Under the pieces are notes generated by a model, which saw only the letters and a program-made list of their open reading frames with translations, was not told where the DNA came from and did not search any database. DNA of 64,000 bases from CAYVVD01 sp964454975 (GTDB lineage: Bacteria > Bacteroidota > Ignavibacteria > Kapaibacteriales > UBA2268), in assembly GCA_964454975.1 (NCBI GenBank), contig CAYVVD010000006.1:91553-155552 (forward strand), given 5' to 3'. Within the stretch, counting starts at the first letter, position 1, and each line of letters starts with the position of its first letter. A program made the translations under genes and the position numbers. Positions 28,716-38,646 of this stretch are shown here, one piece after another.

Positions 28716-29396
28716 ATGAAACACATCATCTTATTAGTAATTTGCGCAATAGTGCTTTCCTCTTGTGCAACCAGCCTTATATACAGCCCGAGTACAAAGC
28801 TGCCCTCAGAACCAATTAAAAAGAACGAAATAATTACTCATGCCGGTCTCGGCGCTTTTCCTGAAACCAGGCCCAGCCAAAAGGGCAGATACGCTAATCT
28901 TGGTGTCGAAGCATTTGTTACCTTCGGTATTTCGGATGACTTTGCTCTTCAGGGAAAAATCTGGTTTGATAATTACCTGCTTGCAGAGTTTGACCCAAGA
29001 CGTACAGGAATTTCGATTACCGGTTATATAAATTTGAGCGATCTAGGCGAAGGTTATCACTGGGTTCTTATACCATCCGCGAATTATATGGCTGGTGATG
29101 GTTCTATTAGTGGATGGATTGACGGCCAGGGATATGCTTTTCTCTTTGGATTTTGGTTTCCAAATAAAGGTATCTTATTTCCTTACGCAAGCACAGGACC
29201 AATATATGGTACACATAATTTCGAAGTTGGTCAGTGGGGAGTAGGCGCTCAATTCTCAATCGGGACAGCAATTAGGTTTTCAAGTTACCTTGAGGCCAAT
29301 ATTGAATTACCCTGTATACTCCAATACAATCACTACGACCAAATAACCCATTTTATCCCGGCTCCATCTATTGGATTTTCTTTGTGCTTCAGGTAA
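28716..29396 (+). CDS. Unrecognised lipoprotein, beta-rich
   Basis: This 226-residue protein begins with a lipoprotein signal (MKHIILLVICAIVLSSC, lipidated Cys near 17). The start at 28716 is chosen for that reason; the open frame reaches 28677 but that part overlaps the fumC terminator. The mature region has many Tyr, Phe, Gly and short alternating strands (YGTHNFEVGQWGVGAQFSIGTAIRF), suggesting an outer-membrane-associated beta structure. I know no family name. It is isolated between the fumC terminator and murB. Confidence 0.75.
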   Translation: MKHIILLVICAIVLSSCATSLIYSPSTKLPSEPIKKNEIITHAGLGAFPETRPSQKGRYANLGVEAFVTFGISDDFALQGKIWFDNYLLAEFDPRRTGISITGYINLSDLGEGYHWVLIPSANYMAGDGSISGWIDGQGYAFLFGFWFPNKGILFPYASTGPIYGTHNFEVGQWGVGAQFSIGTAIRFSSYLEANIELPCILQYNHYDQITHFIPAPSIGFSLCFR

Positions 29397-29643
29397 AAAT
29401 TATTCTGTTTCTTTCCTCATTCCGGCACGCGGTTTTGTCATTGCAATACCGATGGTATTCAGACTAAGGATGTGATTGCTCGAGAATTTGCATCAGCAAC
29501 AATCAGATTAAAAATATTCTTTCAAATTGGGGCGATTTGCGATCCGCCCATACAAAAATTAAAATCGCATCATTGTACACTAAAACCTATAATATTTAAC
29601 ACTTTAAGCCTTCTTAAATGCTGATGATGATTATACGGCAGTT

Positions 29644-30663
29644 ATGAAAATCCTGAAGAACTACTCCCTCAAAAAGCTGAATACCTTTGGCGTGGATGCC
29701 AGAGCGGAACGCTTTGTTTCAATTAAAAACCCGGAACAAATTATAAGGCTGCTGGATAGTGGTGAATTAGAGCATAATCGAAAGCTCATTCTCGGCGGCG
29801 GTTCGAATATTTTGCTGGCAGGAGATTTCCCCGGACTTGTTATATCGGTGGATATCAAAGGTATCCGCATGGTGAAGATAGATGGAGGAGAGGTGCTGCT
29901 CGAAGTTGGGGCAGGGGAGATATGGCATGATTTCGTTACAATTTGTGTTAAGAATAAATACTATGGAGTTGAGAACCTGGCTCTGATTCCTGGTAAAGTC
30001 GGTGCGGCGCCAGTGCAGAACATCGGTGCTTACGGTGTGGAACAGGACTCAATGTTTGTATCACTGAAGGGAATCAACATCGAATCGGGGGAGGAACTGG
30101 AATTTTCAAAGGATGATTGCCGATTTGGATACCGCGATTCAATATTCAAAAATGAGCTTAAAGATAAAATCATAATCACAAGAGTTTATTACAAGCTGAG
30201 CAAGGAGGAAAAAATCAATCTCAGTTACAAAGCCCTCCAGGATGAAGTGAATAAATTTGTAGTCGCAGAGCCTGATTTAGAGTATGTTTACAATGCCGTT
30301 ATCCGAATCAGAAACAGAAAACTTCCCGATCCCAATAAAATTGGCAATGCTGGAAGCTTTTTCAAAAATCCTGTCATTTCTAAAGTAAAATACAATGAAC
30401 TAAAAGAAAAATTCCCCGGTATTCCGGGATATGAAGCTTTGCAGGGAGTGAAAACTTCCGCAGGATGGCTGATAGAACAATGCAGTTGGAAAGGTAAAAG
30501 AAAAGGCGATGCCGGAGTTTATGACAAACATGCGCTAATACTTGTAAACTATGGCAATGCTACCGGCGAAGAGATATACAATTTTTCGGAGGAAATCAGG
30601 CAATCCGTTCTTGATAAATTTGGTTTTAACCTCGAAAGAGAGGTGAATGTAATTACGGTGTAA
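29644..30663 (+). CDS. murB: UDP-N-acetylenolpyruvoylglucosamine reductase
   Basis: MurB reduces UDP-GlcNAc-enolpyruvate to UDP-MurNAc with NADPH and FAD. The 339-residue protein has the FAD-binding part with LILGGGSNILL near 55-65 and ENLALIPGKVGAAPVQNIGAYG near 114-135, the catalytic FGYRDSIFK arginine, the NAGSFFKNP serine near 237, and the C-terminal EREVNVI glutamate near 335. This is the type I (long) form. The 247 bases upstream hold no gene. Its last 11 bases overlap the end of the convergent subtilase gene. Confidence 0.96.
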   Translation: MKILKNYSLKKLNTFGVDARAERFVSIKNPEQIIRLLDSGELEHNRKLILGGGSNILLAGDFPGLVISVDIKGIRMVKIDGGEVLLEVGAGEIWHDFVTICVKNKYYGVENLALIPGKVGAAPVQNIGAYGVEQDSMFVSLKGINIESGEELEFSKDDCRFGYRDSIFKNELKDKIIITRVYYKLSKEEKINLSYKALQDEVNKFVVAEPDLEYVYNAVIRIRNRKLPDPNKIGNAGSFFKNPVISKVKYNELKEKFPGIPGYEALQGVKTSAGWLIEQCSWKGKRKGDAGVYDKHALILVNYGNATGEEIYNFSEEIRQSVLDKFGFNLEREVNVITV

Positions 30664-33600
30664 TCATAAACTTCTGCAATTCTGATTCTACTTCAATCCC
30701 TTCTAAATTTGTTCCCCTAACTTCATAAAAATATATCCCTGGTTCGAGGATTTTTCCTTTCGAGTCTCTGCGATCCCATTCAAGTCCGCCATTTCCGTCA
30801 AGCTCATCCAGAATTCTTAATGTGCTACCGTTTGCATCATATATAGTAACCTCTGCCCGGTTGGTAATATTGCCGAAGTAAGCCTGGTTGTTTTCTGAAA
30901 GCCTGATTGGATTGGGATAAACAAAAGGGTTTTCAAGGTTGTTAGCTGATAACACGAAACCAAGTGATTTTCCCGCCCCCGTTGTGATCTTATGGCCATT
31001 TGGAGCAGTGACATTTTCGACAGAGAGAATATAGTTCCTGCCTCTTGCACCATGCCTGATAGCATTGCTTGGTATAAGCGTTACTACCTCATTGTCGAAA
31101 GGGTCGAATTCTGCAAAATCAATCCTGCCAATAGGCCAGACAGTGTAATTCTCGATTTTTAATGCAGATGAATCCACTTCTTCTGAATATCTAAGCTTTA
31201 ATAGGTCTGATCCGGGAACAAAATCGAGACTGCGCAAAACAATTTCAGGTTCAGGGGCTTCCCATTGTACAGTGAAATCCAGGAGTGTGTCGTTAACACG
31301 AGTGCCATACTGGTCACGAAATGATTCAATTAGCAAAGTATAAGTGCCGGACGGGATTGTATCTCCGAGTACAAGCGTTACGAAATTCCTGCCTGCAAAA
31401 GCATTTGCGGGATTGAATTGTTTAAATGAGTTTATTTCAGTGATTTTAAAATACTGGGGTGCTATAACTGCACCGGTCAAATCGCCATCGAACTGAACTT
31501 CTAAATATGTCTTGTTAATATTGATTAAAGAAGTTGCATTGAATGGATTATGAAGGAAAGCGTCCGCAATATTGCTTAATCCACTCTCAGAACTTGGACT
31601 ATTCCAGATTGCCTGTACAACAAACTGGTATTTGATTCCGGGAGTGAGTGTATCAAAAACGAAGATGTCATCATTTGTTCTCGCATATTCACCGATAAGA
31701 GCCAGTCCGTCCTGCCTGATAAGTCGGTAAATGACGTATTCATCAGCACCCGGAACATCCAGCCAGCTTAAAGTTACAGTTTTATTGTCATAGACTTCAG
31801 CCAAAAGCTTGGTTGGCGTTCGCGGTGCATTAGTTTTTTCATACTCATAGAATTCTGTACTGTTGAATGTGTTGAATCCTAACTCTGCCTGACCATTACC
31901 GTCCACATCGTGAACAAGTGCGGAGTTTGAGTATGCAGCGGGGAAATACCAGAATGGCTTAAGTATTTTAGAATCACCATCCCATTTGAATACATAAAAA
32001 TTTGGGAAAGTTGATAATATCGCTTCATCACCGGGTTCTCCGTCAATGTTTCCACATGAAACCCCGTTTTTGTAAGACAAATTAAGACGAGGGACAAGGC
32101 CTGCCCGCACACCGTTGAAATGGTCATCCCAAATTTCGTCATACCTGTCAATAGAAGTAGCTTTAATAAGTCTTAATTTCCAAATCTGGTTTAGTGGAGA
32201 GCTTATTCCATATAATTCAACATTCCCATAATTTGCTGAAAGTATCTCAGGGCTGCCGTCGCCATCAACATCCGGAGTGCACATATACTGGTTGCTGAAT
32301 GAAACAGTTTGCTCGAAAGAATATTCATAGTTGAATTTGCCATCTTTGAATTGGTAAATGAAAATGTTTCCACGTGCGTTGGTAAAGGAAATTTCTATAT
32401 ATCCATCACCGTCGAAATCGCCTGCACCAAAGCCTTTATCAACACCAAACCGCTTTAAATCTTCAGGCAATTCAGCTACAGCCAGGAATTCATAATTCCC
32501 GTTATTAAATGTATACGCGAAATAAGAAGTATCGGAATAGGCAATGATTTCCTCCCGGCCGTCCCCATCGAGATCAACCATCCCTGCACCCCAGAAGATA
32601 TCAGAAGGGTTACTTTTGAATAACACATTGCTGAAAGGCGAGGAGTCACCTTCTCGTTGGGTAAGTATCGATTCGAAATTTCCGGTTCCGAGAATTTCCC
32701 TTATTCCGTCACCATTTGAATCACCAAATCCGACCGGAATCCAGCGGTCTTCACTTGAGTCAACGATTGCTATCTTCCCATTATCAAATTTGCATGTAAA
32801 TGTATTGCCTATTGCAAGTGTGGATAGATCATTAAAGGCAAAGTATTCTCCACTGTTGCCATACAAATCACCAACTTCGTTGTTAATATTTGAAAGTGGT
32901 AAAGTGTAATTCTTACGGTTAAAACCGTCTACAGGGAAAGATTCGTCATCGAATGTTACATTAAACTCGGAAACTATAGTATCAATTCCGGGTCTGTAAA
33001 CATGAACCTTACCTTTCTGAGGCTTTTGGAACTTATTATAAAACGGCAAAACAAATGAATGATATTCAGAAAGCAGGTCTTTATCGAATATATAATCATC
33101 CTTTATAAATTCAGAAACTTCAAGGCTGACAAAAGCTTTTGTCTCGTAGTTGGTAGCCACAGTAACAAGTAATGACCTAACTCCTTCTACCCAAATTGGA
33201 GTTGCTTTGAATATCTTAACAGCCAACTTTGAATTATCCGAATTAACAAAGAGATAAATTCGGCGATTAATAGTATTCCTGTTTTTTAGTGTAACTTCAA
33301 TATTGATTGTGTAAACAGTATCTTTTAAGTCTTTTAATTTTATTACTCCGATTTCTTCGTCAAATTTCGCGTCGCTGACAACATCACTAACCGGTTGGAA
33401 AACCTTAGGTAAAATCCCTTCTCCAATGTATATCCTGTAACTCTCCATAAGAGGAGTTGATATTGTGCCTCGTAGTTTTAATTCAATTTGTTTATCCTTG
33501 TTTACCGATACCTCGCTTCCGGGATGTGAGATAGTAATGTCAGCAGTTGGGATTGCCTCCAGCGCTGCTGCGGCATCTAAGATACCATTTCCAAAAAACT

Positions 33601-34885
33601 TGTCCCACCCTTGTTCACCGGCATCTCTTGCAGATGAGAGTAAAATTCCGGTTATTTCATCAGGGGTAAGGTCAGGATTGATTTCAAGAAGAAGCGCAGC
33701 TGTTGCTGATACATAGGGTGCAGCGAGAGAAGTACCGTTTGTTTTTTTGTACCCGCCGACTTCAGTAGTGTAAACTCCAAGTGCAGGTGCACAAATATCA
33801 AGCATTGAGCCATAGTTCCCATCTCCATATTTGCTTCCGTTTTCACTTGTGCCACCAACTGTCATTACATTAGAAAGGCCTGATGGGAAATGGCGTTCAA
33901 TGGAATTGGAGTTTCCGGCAGATGATGCCATAAAACAACCCATAGCATGAGCAAAATTAACTGCATCTTCTATAATTGCAGATTTATAACGCTCTCCAAA
34001 GCTGAAATTCAAAACTTTAGCGCCATTCATTACTGCGTAAACAATCCCTGCTGCAATGTCATCAGATTCTGCATTGCCGGAAACATCAAAGCAGCGGACT
34101 GTCAGAATCTTAGCATCGAATGCTAATCCTGCTATTCCCAAATTATTATTTGTTTTTGCTGCCATTATGCCCCCGACTGATGTTCCATGGTTGGCATCAT
34201 CAAATGGATAACCATCAGGATCTGTCGCATCGCCAATATTAAAAACGCTCTGGTCAACAAAATCATAACCGATTATATCATCCGGGTAGCCGTTGCCATC
34301 ATCATCAATTCCGTTGAAGTCACCGGAAATGCCATCATCATTGACTGAATCTGAGGGCCACGGATCTAACTTCCCGTTTCCATTAATGTCTTCAGGAGTG
34401 TTTATCCAAAGCTGTCCCTCAAATTCAGGATGCTCAAAATCGATACCTGTGTCAATCAGTCCGATTATTACACCACTTCCTGTAGCTGTTTTCCATGCAC
34501 GCTGAGCGTTTATTTGTTTAAGCGCCCACTGCAGTTGCAAGTCATTGTCATTTGGTGGAGAGTTTAAAGTTTCGATTTTATAATAATAATTAGGTTCAAC
34601 CAGCTCAAGAATTTCACTCCCGAATTCTTTTACCAACAATCTTAAGTCCTGGTCATTCCTAATAATAAAATATGAGGAAAGTCTTGTAATTAGCGAATCA
34701 TCCAGCCTTTGAATCTTACTTATATTTTTTTCAAGATTCTGTAATTGAGGAATAGCAGGCTTCAATTTTGATGAATTAAGCAGGTTCGAAGTTGAGCGGT
34801 TATCAATCCTTACTAAATAACTCTCTGCGTTAGAAATAAAAATTATAAGAAAAAATAGAATCAATACAGGTGTGATAAATTTCAT
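30653..34885 (-). CDS. Large secreted subtilisin-family serine protease with propeller and Fn3-like domains, T9SS cargo
   Basis: This 1410-residue protein has a signal peptide (MKFITPVLILFFLIIFISNA) and a probable propeptide to about 125. An S8 peptidase domain follows with the triad Asp145 (LIDTGID), His233 (NHGTS) and Ser386 (GTSLAAP); the catalytic region also contains DINGNGKLDPWPSD- and DDDGNGYPDD-type acidic loops. Beyond it are beta domains, a VCBS/FG-GAP-like stretch (about 700-950: GDSNGDG, DLDGDGREE, DFDGDGYIE, DVDGDGSPE), an Fn3-like module (about 1045-1130), two further Ig-like domains and a T9SS type A domain (about 1320-1410, FVYPNPIRLSE ... GIYFYEVRG). It is an extracellular protease; substrate unknown. 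It overlaps the convergent murB by 11 bases. Confidence 0.93.
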   Translation of the reverse strand: MKFITPVLILFFLIIFISNAESYLVRIDNRSTSNLLNSSKLKPAIPQLQNLEKNISKIQRLDDSLITRLSSYFIIRNDQDLRLLVKEFGSEILELVEPNYYYKIETLNSPPNDNDLQLQWALKQINAQRAWKTATGSGVIIGLIDTGIDFEHPEFEGQLWINTPEDINGNGKLDPWPSDSVNDDGISGDFNGIDDDGNGYPDDIIGYDFVDQSVFNIGDATDPDGYPFDDANHGTSVGGIMAAKTNNNLGIAGLAFDAKILTVRCFDVSGNAESDDIAAGIVYAVMNGAKVLNFSFGERYKSAIIEDAVNFAHAMGCFMASSAGNSNSIERHFPSGLSNVMTVGGTSENGSKYGDGNYGSMLDICAPALGVYTTEVGGYKKTNGTSLAAPYVSATAALLLEINPDLTPDEITGILLSSARDAGEQGWDKFFGNGILDAAAALEAIPTADITISHPGSEVSVNKDKQIELKLRGTISTPLMESYRIYIGEGILPKVFQPVSDVVSDAKFDEEIGVIKLKDLKDTVYTINIEVTLKNRNTINRRIYLFVNSDNSKLAVKIFKATPIWVEGVRSLLVTVATNYETKAFVSLEVSEFIKDDYIFDKDLLSEYHSFVLPFYNKFQKPQKGKVHVYRPGIDTIVSEFNVTFDDESFPVDGFNRKNYTLPLSNINNEVGDLYGNSGEYFAFNDLSTLAIGNTFTCKFDNGKIAIVDSSEDRWIPVGFGDSNGDGIREILGTGNFESILTQREGDSSPFSNVLFKSNPSDIFWGAGMVDLDGDGREEIIAYSDTSYFAYTFNNGNYEFLAVAELPEDLKRFGVDKGFGAGDFDGDGYIEISFTNARGNIFIYQFKDGKFNYEYSFEQTVSFSNQYMCTPDVDGDGSPEILSANYGNVELYGISSPLNQIWKLRLIKATSIDRYDEIWDDHFNGVRAGLVPRLNLSYKNGVSCGNIDGEPGDEAILSTFPNFYVFKWDGDSKILKPFWYFPAAYSNSALVHDVDGNGQAELGFNTFNSTEFYEYEKTNAPRTPTKLLAEVYDNKTVTLSWLDVPGADEYVIYRLIRQDGLALIGEYARTNDDIFVFDTLTPGIKYQFVVQAIWNSPSSESGLSNIADAFLHNPFNATSLININKTYLEVQFDGDLTGAVIAPQYFKITEINSFKQFNPANAFAGRNFVTLVLGDTIPSGTYTLLIESFRDQYGTRVNDTLLDFTVQWEAPEPEIVLRSLDFVPGSDLLKLRYSEEVDSSALKIENYTVWPIGRIDFAEFDPFDNEVVTLIPSNAIRHGARGRNYILSVENVTAPNGHKITTGAGKSLGFVLSANNLENPFVYPNPIRLSENNQAYFGNITNRAEVTIYDANGSTLRILDELDGNGGLEWDRRDSKGKILEPGIYFYEVRGTNLEGIEVESELQKFMITP

Positions 34886-34978
34886 GTTTTAGTACTGTGT
34901 TTTCTGAATTTCATGAACCTAAAATCAATGACAAAGTAATGAAGAACGAAGTTACAATTATCAGACGATTGATAATAC

Positions 34979-36229
34979 TCAATTATGTTTGTTCAGTTCA
35001 TTTATCAACATATTTATCGCATAGGTTACCGATAATTCCCTGTTCAACCTTCTTTCGTTTCCAAAAATGTGTTTTTCAGCAAAAATGTATTCCTTAGAAG
35101 AAATGCCAATCCATACTGTACCAACCGGTTTTTCGACTGTCCCTCCACCGGGACCGGCAATACCAGTAATTGAAATACCATAATCAGATTTTATTAACTC
35201 TCTTACGTTCTTTGCCATTTGAACAGCTACCTGCTTGCTAACAGCACCAAAATCCTCCAAGTCTTTTTTATTAACCTTGAGAATCTTTATCTTGACATCA
35301 TTGCTGTAAGAGAGAACACCACCAAGAAAAAATTCAGAACTTCCGGGAACAGAAGTCAATGCTGTCCCAAGCATTCCCCCGGTACATGATTCTGCTAATG
35401 CAACTGTTTTGCCGGTTAAAACTAATTTCCTTGCTAATCTTTCTTCCGGTGTTGTTTCAGATGTACCTACTATTCGGTCACCAGCCCTTTCAATAATTAT
35501 TTCTTCAATTCTGTTTATTTCTTCCTTTGCTTTAATGAATGATTCCTTTTCAACACCGATTCTTAACCTGACGCCACGATATGAAGGGAGGAATGCCAAT
35601 GAAGAGCCATAAAGAAAATCTTCCGGATTTCTAATTAGTTCTGCAAGCTCCGATTCCGGGATACCGGCTGTAATCAATGTTTTGTAAGCTACGACAGTAT
35701 CCGCTTTCTCAAGTTTTGATATTATAATCTGTCTTACGCTTTCACCAAAAATAGAGATCATCTCATTTGGCACACCGGGTAAAGAAATAAGTGTTTTACT
35801 AACTCCTTCTATGTAAATACCTGGAGCAGTTCCTACTGTGTTCGGGAGAGCAACAGTTCCTTCAGGGATTTCTGCCTGTTTCTCATGCCTTTCAAGAAAT
35901 TTTCTGCCTCTCAACTCAAAGAAATATTTTAAATACTCATATGTTGCTTCATCTCTTACTAATTTTTTCCCAAAATACTCTGCAACAGTTGATTTTGTAA
36001 TATCATCATGAGTAGGTCCAAGTCCACCGCTGGTGATTACCATATCAGCAAACCCAAACAAACGGTCAAGTTCATTAAGCATTATTTGCTTGTCATCAGG
36101 TACGACAGACTGAAGAATGACTTTTGCACCAAGTTCTGTACATTTTGTTGCTATCCACGCAGCATTGGAGTTTATTACCTGACCAATGCAGAGTTCATCA
36201 CCAATAGTTAGTACAGCAATTCTATACAT
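34979..36229 (-). CDS. cinA: CinA-family protein (nicotinamide-nucleotide amidohydrolase)
   Basis: This 416-residue protein has both CinA parts: an N-terminal MoaB/MogA-like domain (about 1-170: IGDELCIGQVINSNAAWIA, ITSGGLGPTHDDITK) that acts as an ADP-ribose/nucleotide pyrophosphatase in some homologues, and a C-terminal PncC amidohydrolase domain (about 260-410: LAESCTGGMLG, GITGIAGPGGGTVEKPVGTVWIG), which deamidates NMN to nicotinate mononucleotide. The start at 36229 has GAGG about 7 bases before the ATG; an extension to 36262 runs into the upstream terminator. It is a single-gene unit. Confidence 0.94.
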   Translation of the reverse strand: MYRIAVLTIGDELCIGQVINSNAAWIATKCTELGAKVILQSVVPDDKQIMLNELDRLFGFADMVITSGGLGPTHDDITKSTVAEYFGKKLVRDEATYEYLKYFFELRGRKFLERHEKQAEIPEGTVALPNTVGTAPGIYIEGVSKTLISLPGVPNEMISIFGESVRQIIISKLEKADTVVAYKTLITAGIPESELAELIRNPEDFLYGSSLAFLPSYRGVRLRIGVEKESFIKAKEEINRIEEIIIERAGDRIVGTSETTPEERLARKLVLTGKTVALAESCTGGMLGTALTSVPGSSEFFLGGVLSYSNDVKIKILKVNKKDLEDFGAVSKQVAVQMAKNVRELIKSDYGISITGIAGPGGGTVEKPVGTVWIGISSKEYIFAEKHIFGNERRLNRELSVTYAINMLINELNKHN

Positions 36230-36250
36230 TTTAATACCTCGAAAACAAAA

Positions 36251-36279
36251 AAAGGCAGACATACAATATGCCTGCCTTT
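36251..36279 (-). terminator. Rho-independent terminator of rpsA
   Basis: Read on the minus strand, AAAGGCAGGCATA and TATGTCTGCCTTT form a 13-bp stem with one G-U pair and a 3-base loop, followed by a T run and GTTTTC. It starts about 20 bases past the rpsA stop and isolates that gene from cinA. Confidence 0.92.
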
Positions 36280-36297
36280 TCAGGAAATATGCAAGTA

Positions 36298-38508
36298 CTA
36301 TTTTTCTTTAGATTCAGTTTCTTCAACTTCTTCTTTTGTTTCCTTTTTTTCCTCTGAAGTATCTTCTTCCTTAACTTCAACTATTTCTTCAGGTTCAGTC
36401 TTTTCTTCCTCAGTTTTTGCAACTTCTTCCGTTTCTACAACTTCAGATTCAGTTTTAGCTTCCACTACATTAGATTCTTTCGCTGTTAATTCTTCAGCAT
36501 TGGCTTCAGATTTCTCAGGTTCAGTCTTTTCTTCATCTAACTTTGGTTCTTCATCTGAAGAGCTGTTTTCATTAGCCTCAGCCTCTGCTTTAGGCTCAAC
36601 CTTTTGTTCATTGGCTTCTTCTTCTTTTTTGGATTTAAGTTTAGATGATTCTTCTTTGATATCATAATCAAATCCCTGATCTAAATACTCGCTTGGGATT
36701 TCGAAATCTTCAGGAGACATTGTAATCGGCTCATTTGCGTATTTGTCTGCGTTTGGAACCGGATGGTTAGTATTATAAGTATTGACAATTTCAGGGTCTT
36801 TACCACGTAAGGCTTCAACTGCAGACAGAACAATCTTTTTGGAGTCTTTGTCGAATTCAACAACCTTTAGCGGCAACATATCGCCGATTTTAAAGTACTC
36901 GCTGATATTTTTAATTGGTGCAAAAGACAACTGAGATACCGGCACAAATCCATCAACACCATCAGGTAGCTCTACAATCACACCTTTTTCGATTATTCTC
37001 TCGATTCTCGCTTCAGTTTCCTGTGCAACGGCGTATTTATCTGAGAAAACATCCCACGGATTGTCACTGATTTGTTTGTGACCAAGAGCTATCCTCCTTT
37101 GTTCCGGATCAATGCTGAGAACTACTACTTTTAGATCATCACCTTTCTTAACAAATTCGCCGGGGTGACGGATTTTCTTAGTCCAGGAGAGGTCGCTGAT
37201 ATGGACAAGGCCGTCAACACCCGGTTCCAATTCTACAAAAACACCAAAGTTTGTAAGGTTTCTAACAATACCGTCATGAACCGAATCAACAGGGTATTTC
37301 TTCATAAGGTCTTCCCATGGGTCCGGCTCGAGCTGCTTCATTCCAAGGGCGAGCTTTTTGCTGTCCTTATCAATATTCAGGACAACAGCCTCTACAACCT
37401 GTCCCATTGAGACAATCTGTGAAGGATGCTTAACATGCTGTGTCCAGGACATTTCACTAATATGAATAAGGCCTTCAATACCTTTCTCAATTTCGATAAA
37501 TGCACCATAATCAGTCAGGCTGACAACCTTTCCGCTTACCTTGGAATCTTGCTCGTATTTGGCACCGATTTCATCCCATGGATGTGTCGTAAGTTGTTTC
37601 ATCCCAAGAGAGATACGTTTCTTGCCCTCGTCGAAGTCAAGAACAACCACTTTAACGGTTTCGTCAAGATCTACTATTTCGGAAGGATGTGTAACCCTGC
37701 CCCATGAAAGGTCTGTAATATGCACAAGGCCGTCAACTCCACCCAGGTCAACGAATACACCGAAGTCGGCAATTGCTTTGACAGTACCTTCGAGAACAAG
37801 CCCCTTCTCGAGTTTGCTCATAATTGCATGCCGTTGCTCTGCTAACTGTTCTTCGAGGAGGACTTTATGACTTACAACAACATTTTCATTCGGGTGGTTA
37901 ACCTTTACTACCTTTACGTCAATATTATTACCGACCCAGGCATCAAAATCGCGGACCGGTCTTACATCAATCTGTGAACCTGGAAGAAAGGCCTCGATAC
38001 CATGGAGGTCAACAACCATACCACCCTTAATCCTGCGCAGAATTTTAACTTTTGTAACTTCCTGTTTATCAAACAATCTAAGGATGTCCTCCCAGATTTT
38101 CATAAAGTCAGCACGCCTGCGCGAAAGGATTAGCTTGCCGTTAGAATCCTCAATTTTTTCAATAAAAACATCAATTTCATCGCCTACTTTATAGGTTTCG
38201 GCATTTATCAATTCTCCCCTAGGTACAACTCCAAGGGATTTAAAACCAATATCTACATGAATTTCATCTTTTGTAATCTTAACAATTTTTCCCTGAACCA
38301 GTTCATCTTCTTTGATTTCCTGGACAGAGCCAAGTGATAATTCTTCAAATGTAGAATCATCCATTTCTAAAGAATCAAACCCTCTTTCCATGATTTCAAC
38401 TACCGAAGGTAGTTTGCTTTTTTCTTTTTTTTCCGGTCTGAAGTTTTCCATAGGGTTTTGTTCTTCCACTTCAGCTTCCAATTGTTCATTAATGTTTGTT
38501 TCGGACAT
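36298..38508 (-). CDS. rpsA: 30S ribosomal protein S1 with long acidic tail
   Basis: S1 helps the 30S subunit bind and unfold mRNA. The 736-residue protein has six S1/OB repeats between about residues 65 and 560; repeats 3-6 are the most regular (DFGVFVDLGGVDGLVHITDLSW, DYGAFIEIEKGIEGLIHISEMSW, NFGVFVELEPGVDGLVHISDLSW). After about 620 comes a low-complexity tail of roughly 115 residues, mostly Glu, Lys, Ser, Thr and Ala with repeated KTEPE/EETE-type units. E. coli S1 is 557 residues, so the extra length is this tail plus an N-terminal extension of about 60 residues. The ATG has GGAGG 6 bases upstream. A small hairpin (GATGC/GCATC, 38554-38569) lies in the leader. Confidence 0.95.
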   Translation of the reverse strand: MSETNINEQLEAEVEEQNPMENFRPEKKEKSKLPSVVEIMERGFDSLEMDDSTFEELSLGSVQEIKEDELVQGKIVKITKDEIHVDIGFKSLGVVPRGELINAETYKVGDEIDVFIEKIEDSNGKLILSRRRADFMKIWEDILRLFDKQEVTKVKILRRIKGGMVVDLHGIEAFLPGSQIDVRPVRDFDAWVGNNIDVKVVKVNHPNENVVVSHKVLLEEQLAEQRHAIMSKLEKGLVLEGTVKAIADFGVFVDLGGVDGLVHITDLSWGRVTHPSEIVDLDETVKVVVLDFDEGKKRISLGMKQLTTHPWDEIGAKYEQDSKVSGKVVSLTDYGAFIEIEKGIEGLIHISEMSWTQHVKHPSQIVSMGQVVEAVVLNIDKDSKKLALGMKQLEPDPWEDLMKKYPVDSVHDGIVRNLTNFGVFVELEPGVDGLVHISDLSWTKKIRHPGEFVKKGDDLKVVVLSIDPEQRRIALGHKQISDNPWDVFSDKYAVAQETEARIERIIEKGVIVELPDGVDGFVPVSQLSFAPIKNISEYFKIGDMLPLKVVEFDKDSKKIVLSAVEALRGKDPEIVNTYNTNHPVPNADKYANEPITMSPEDFEIPSEYLDQGFDYDIKEESSKLKSKKEEEANEQKVEPKAEAEANENSSSDEEPKLDEEKTEPEKSEANAEELTAKESNVVEAKTESEVVETEEVAKTEEEKTEPEEIVEVKEEDTSEEKKETKEEVEETESKEK

Positions 38509-38646
38509 TAAATTTCCTCCGAATCGAAATTTTGATTAAAATGTTAAACATACGATGCTTAAATGCATCATGAATTAAATATACTCCGAACAGTCTGCTC
38601 AGAGCTTTGCAATTTAATTAAATCAATAATAAACAACAAATTAACT

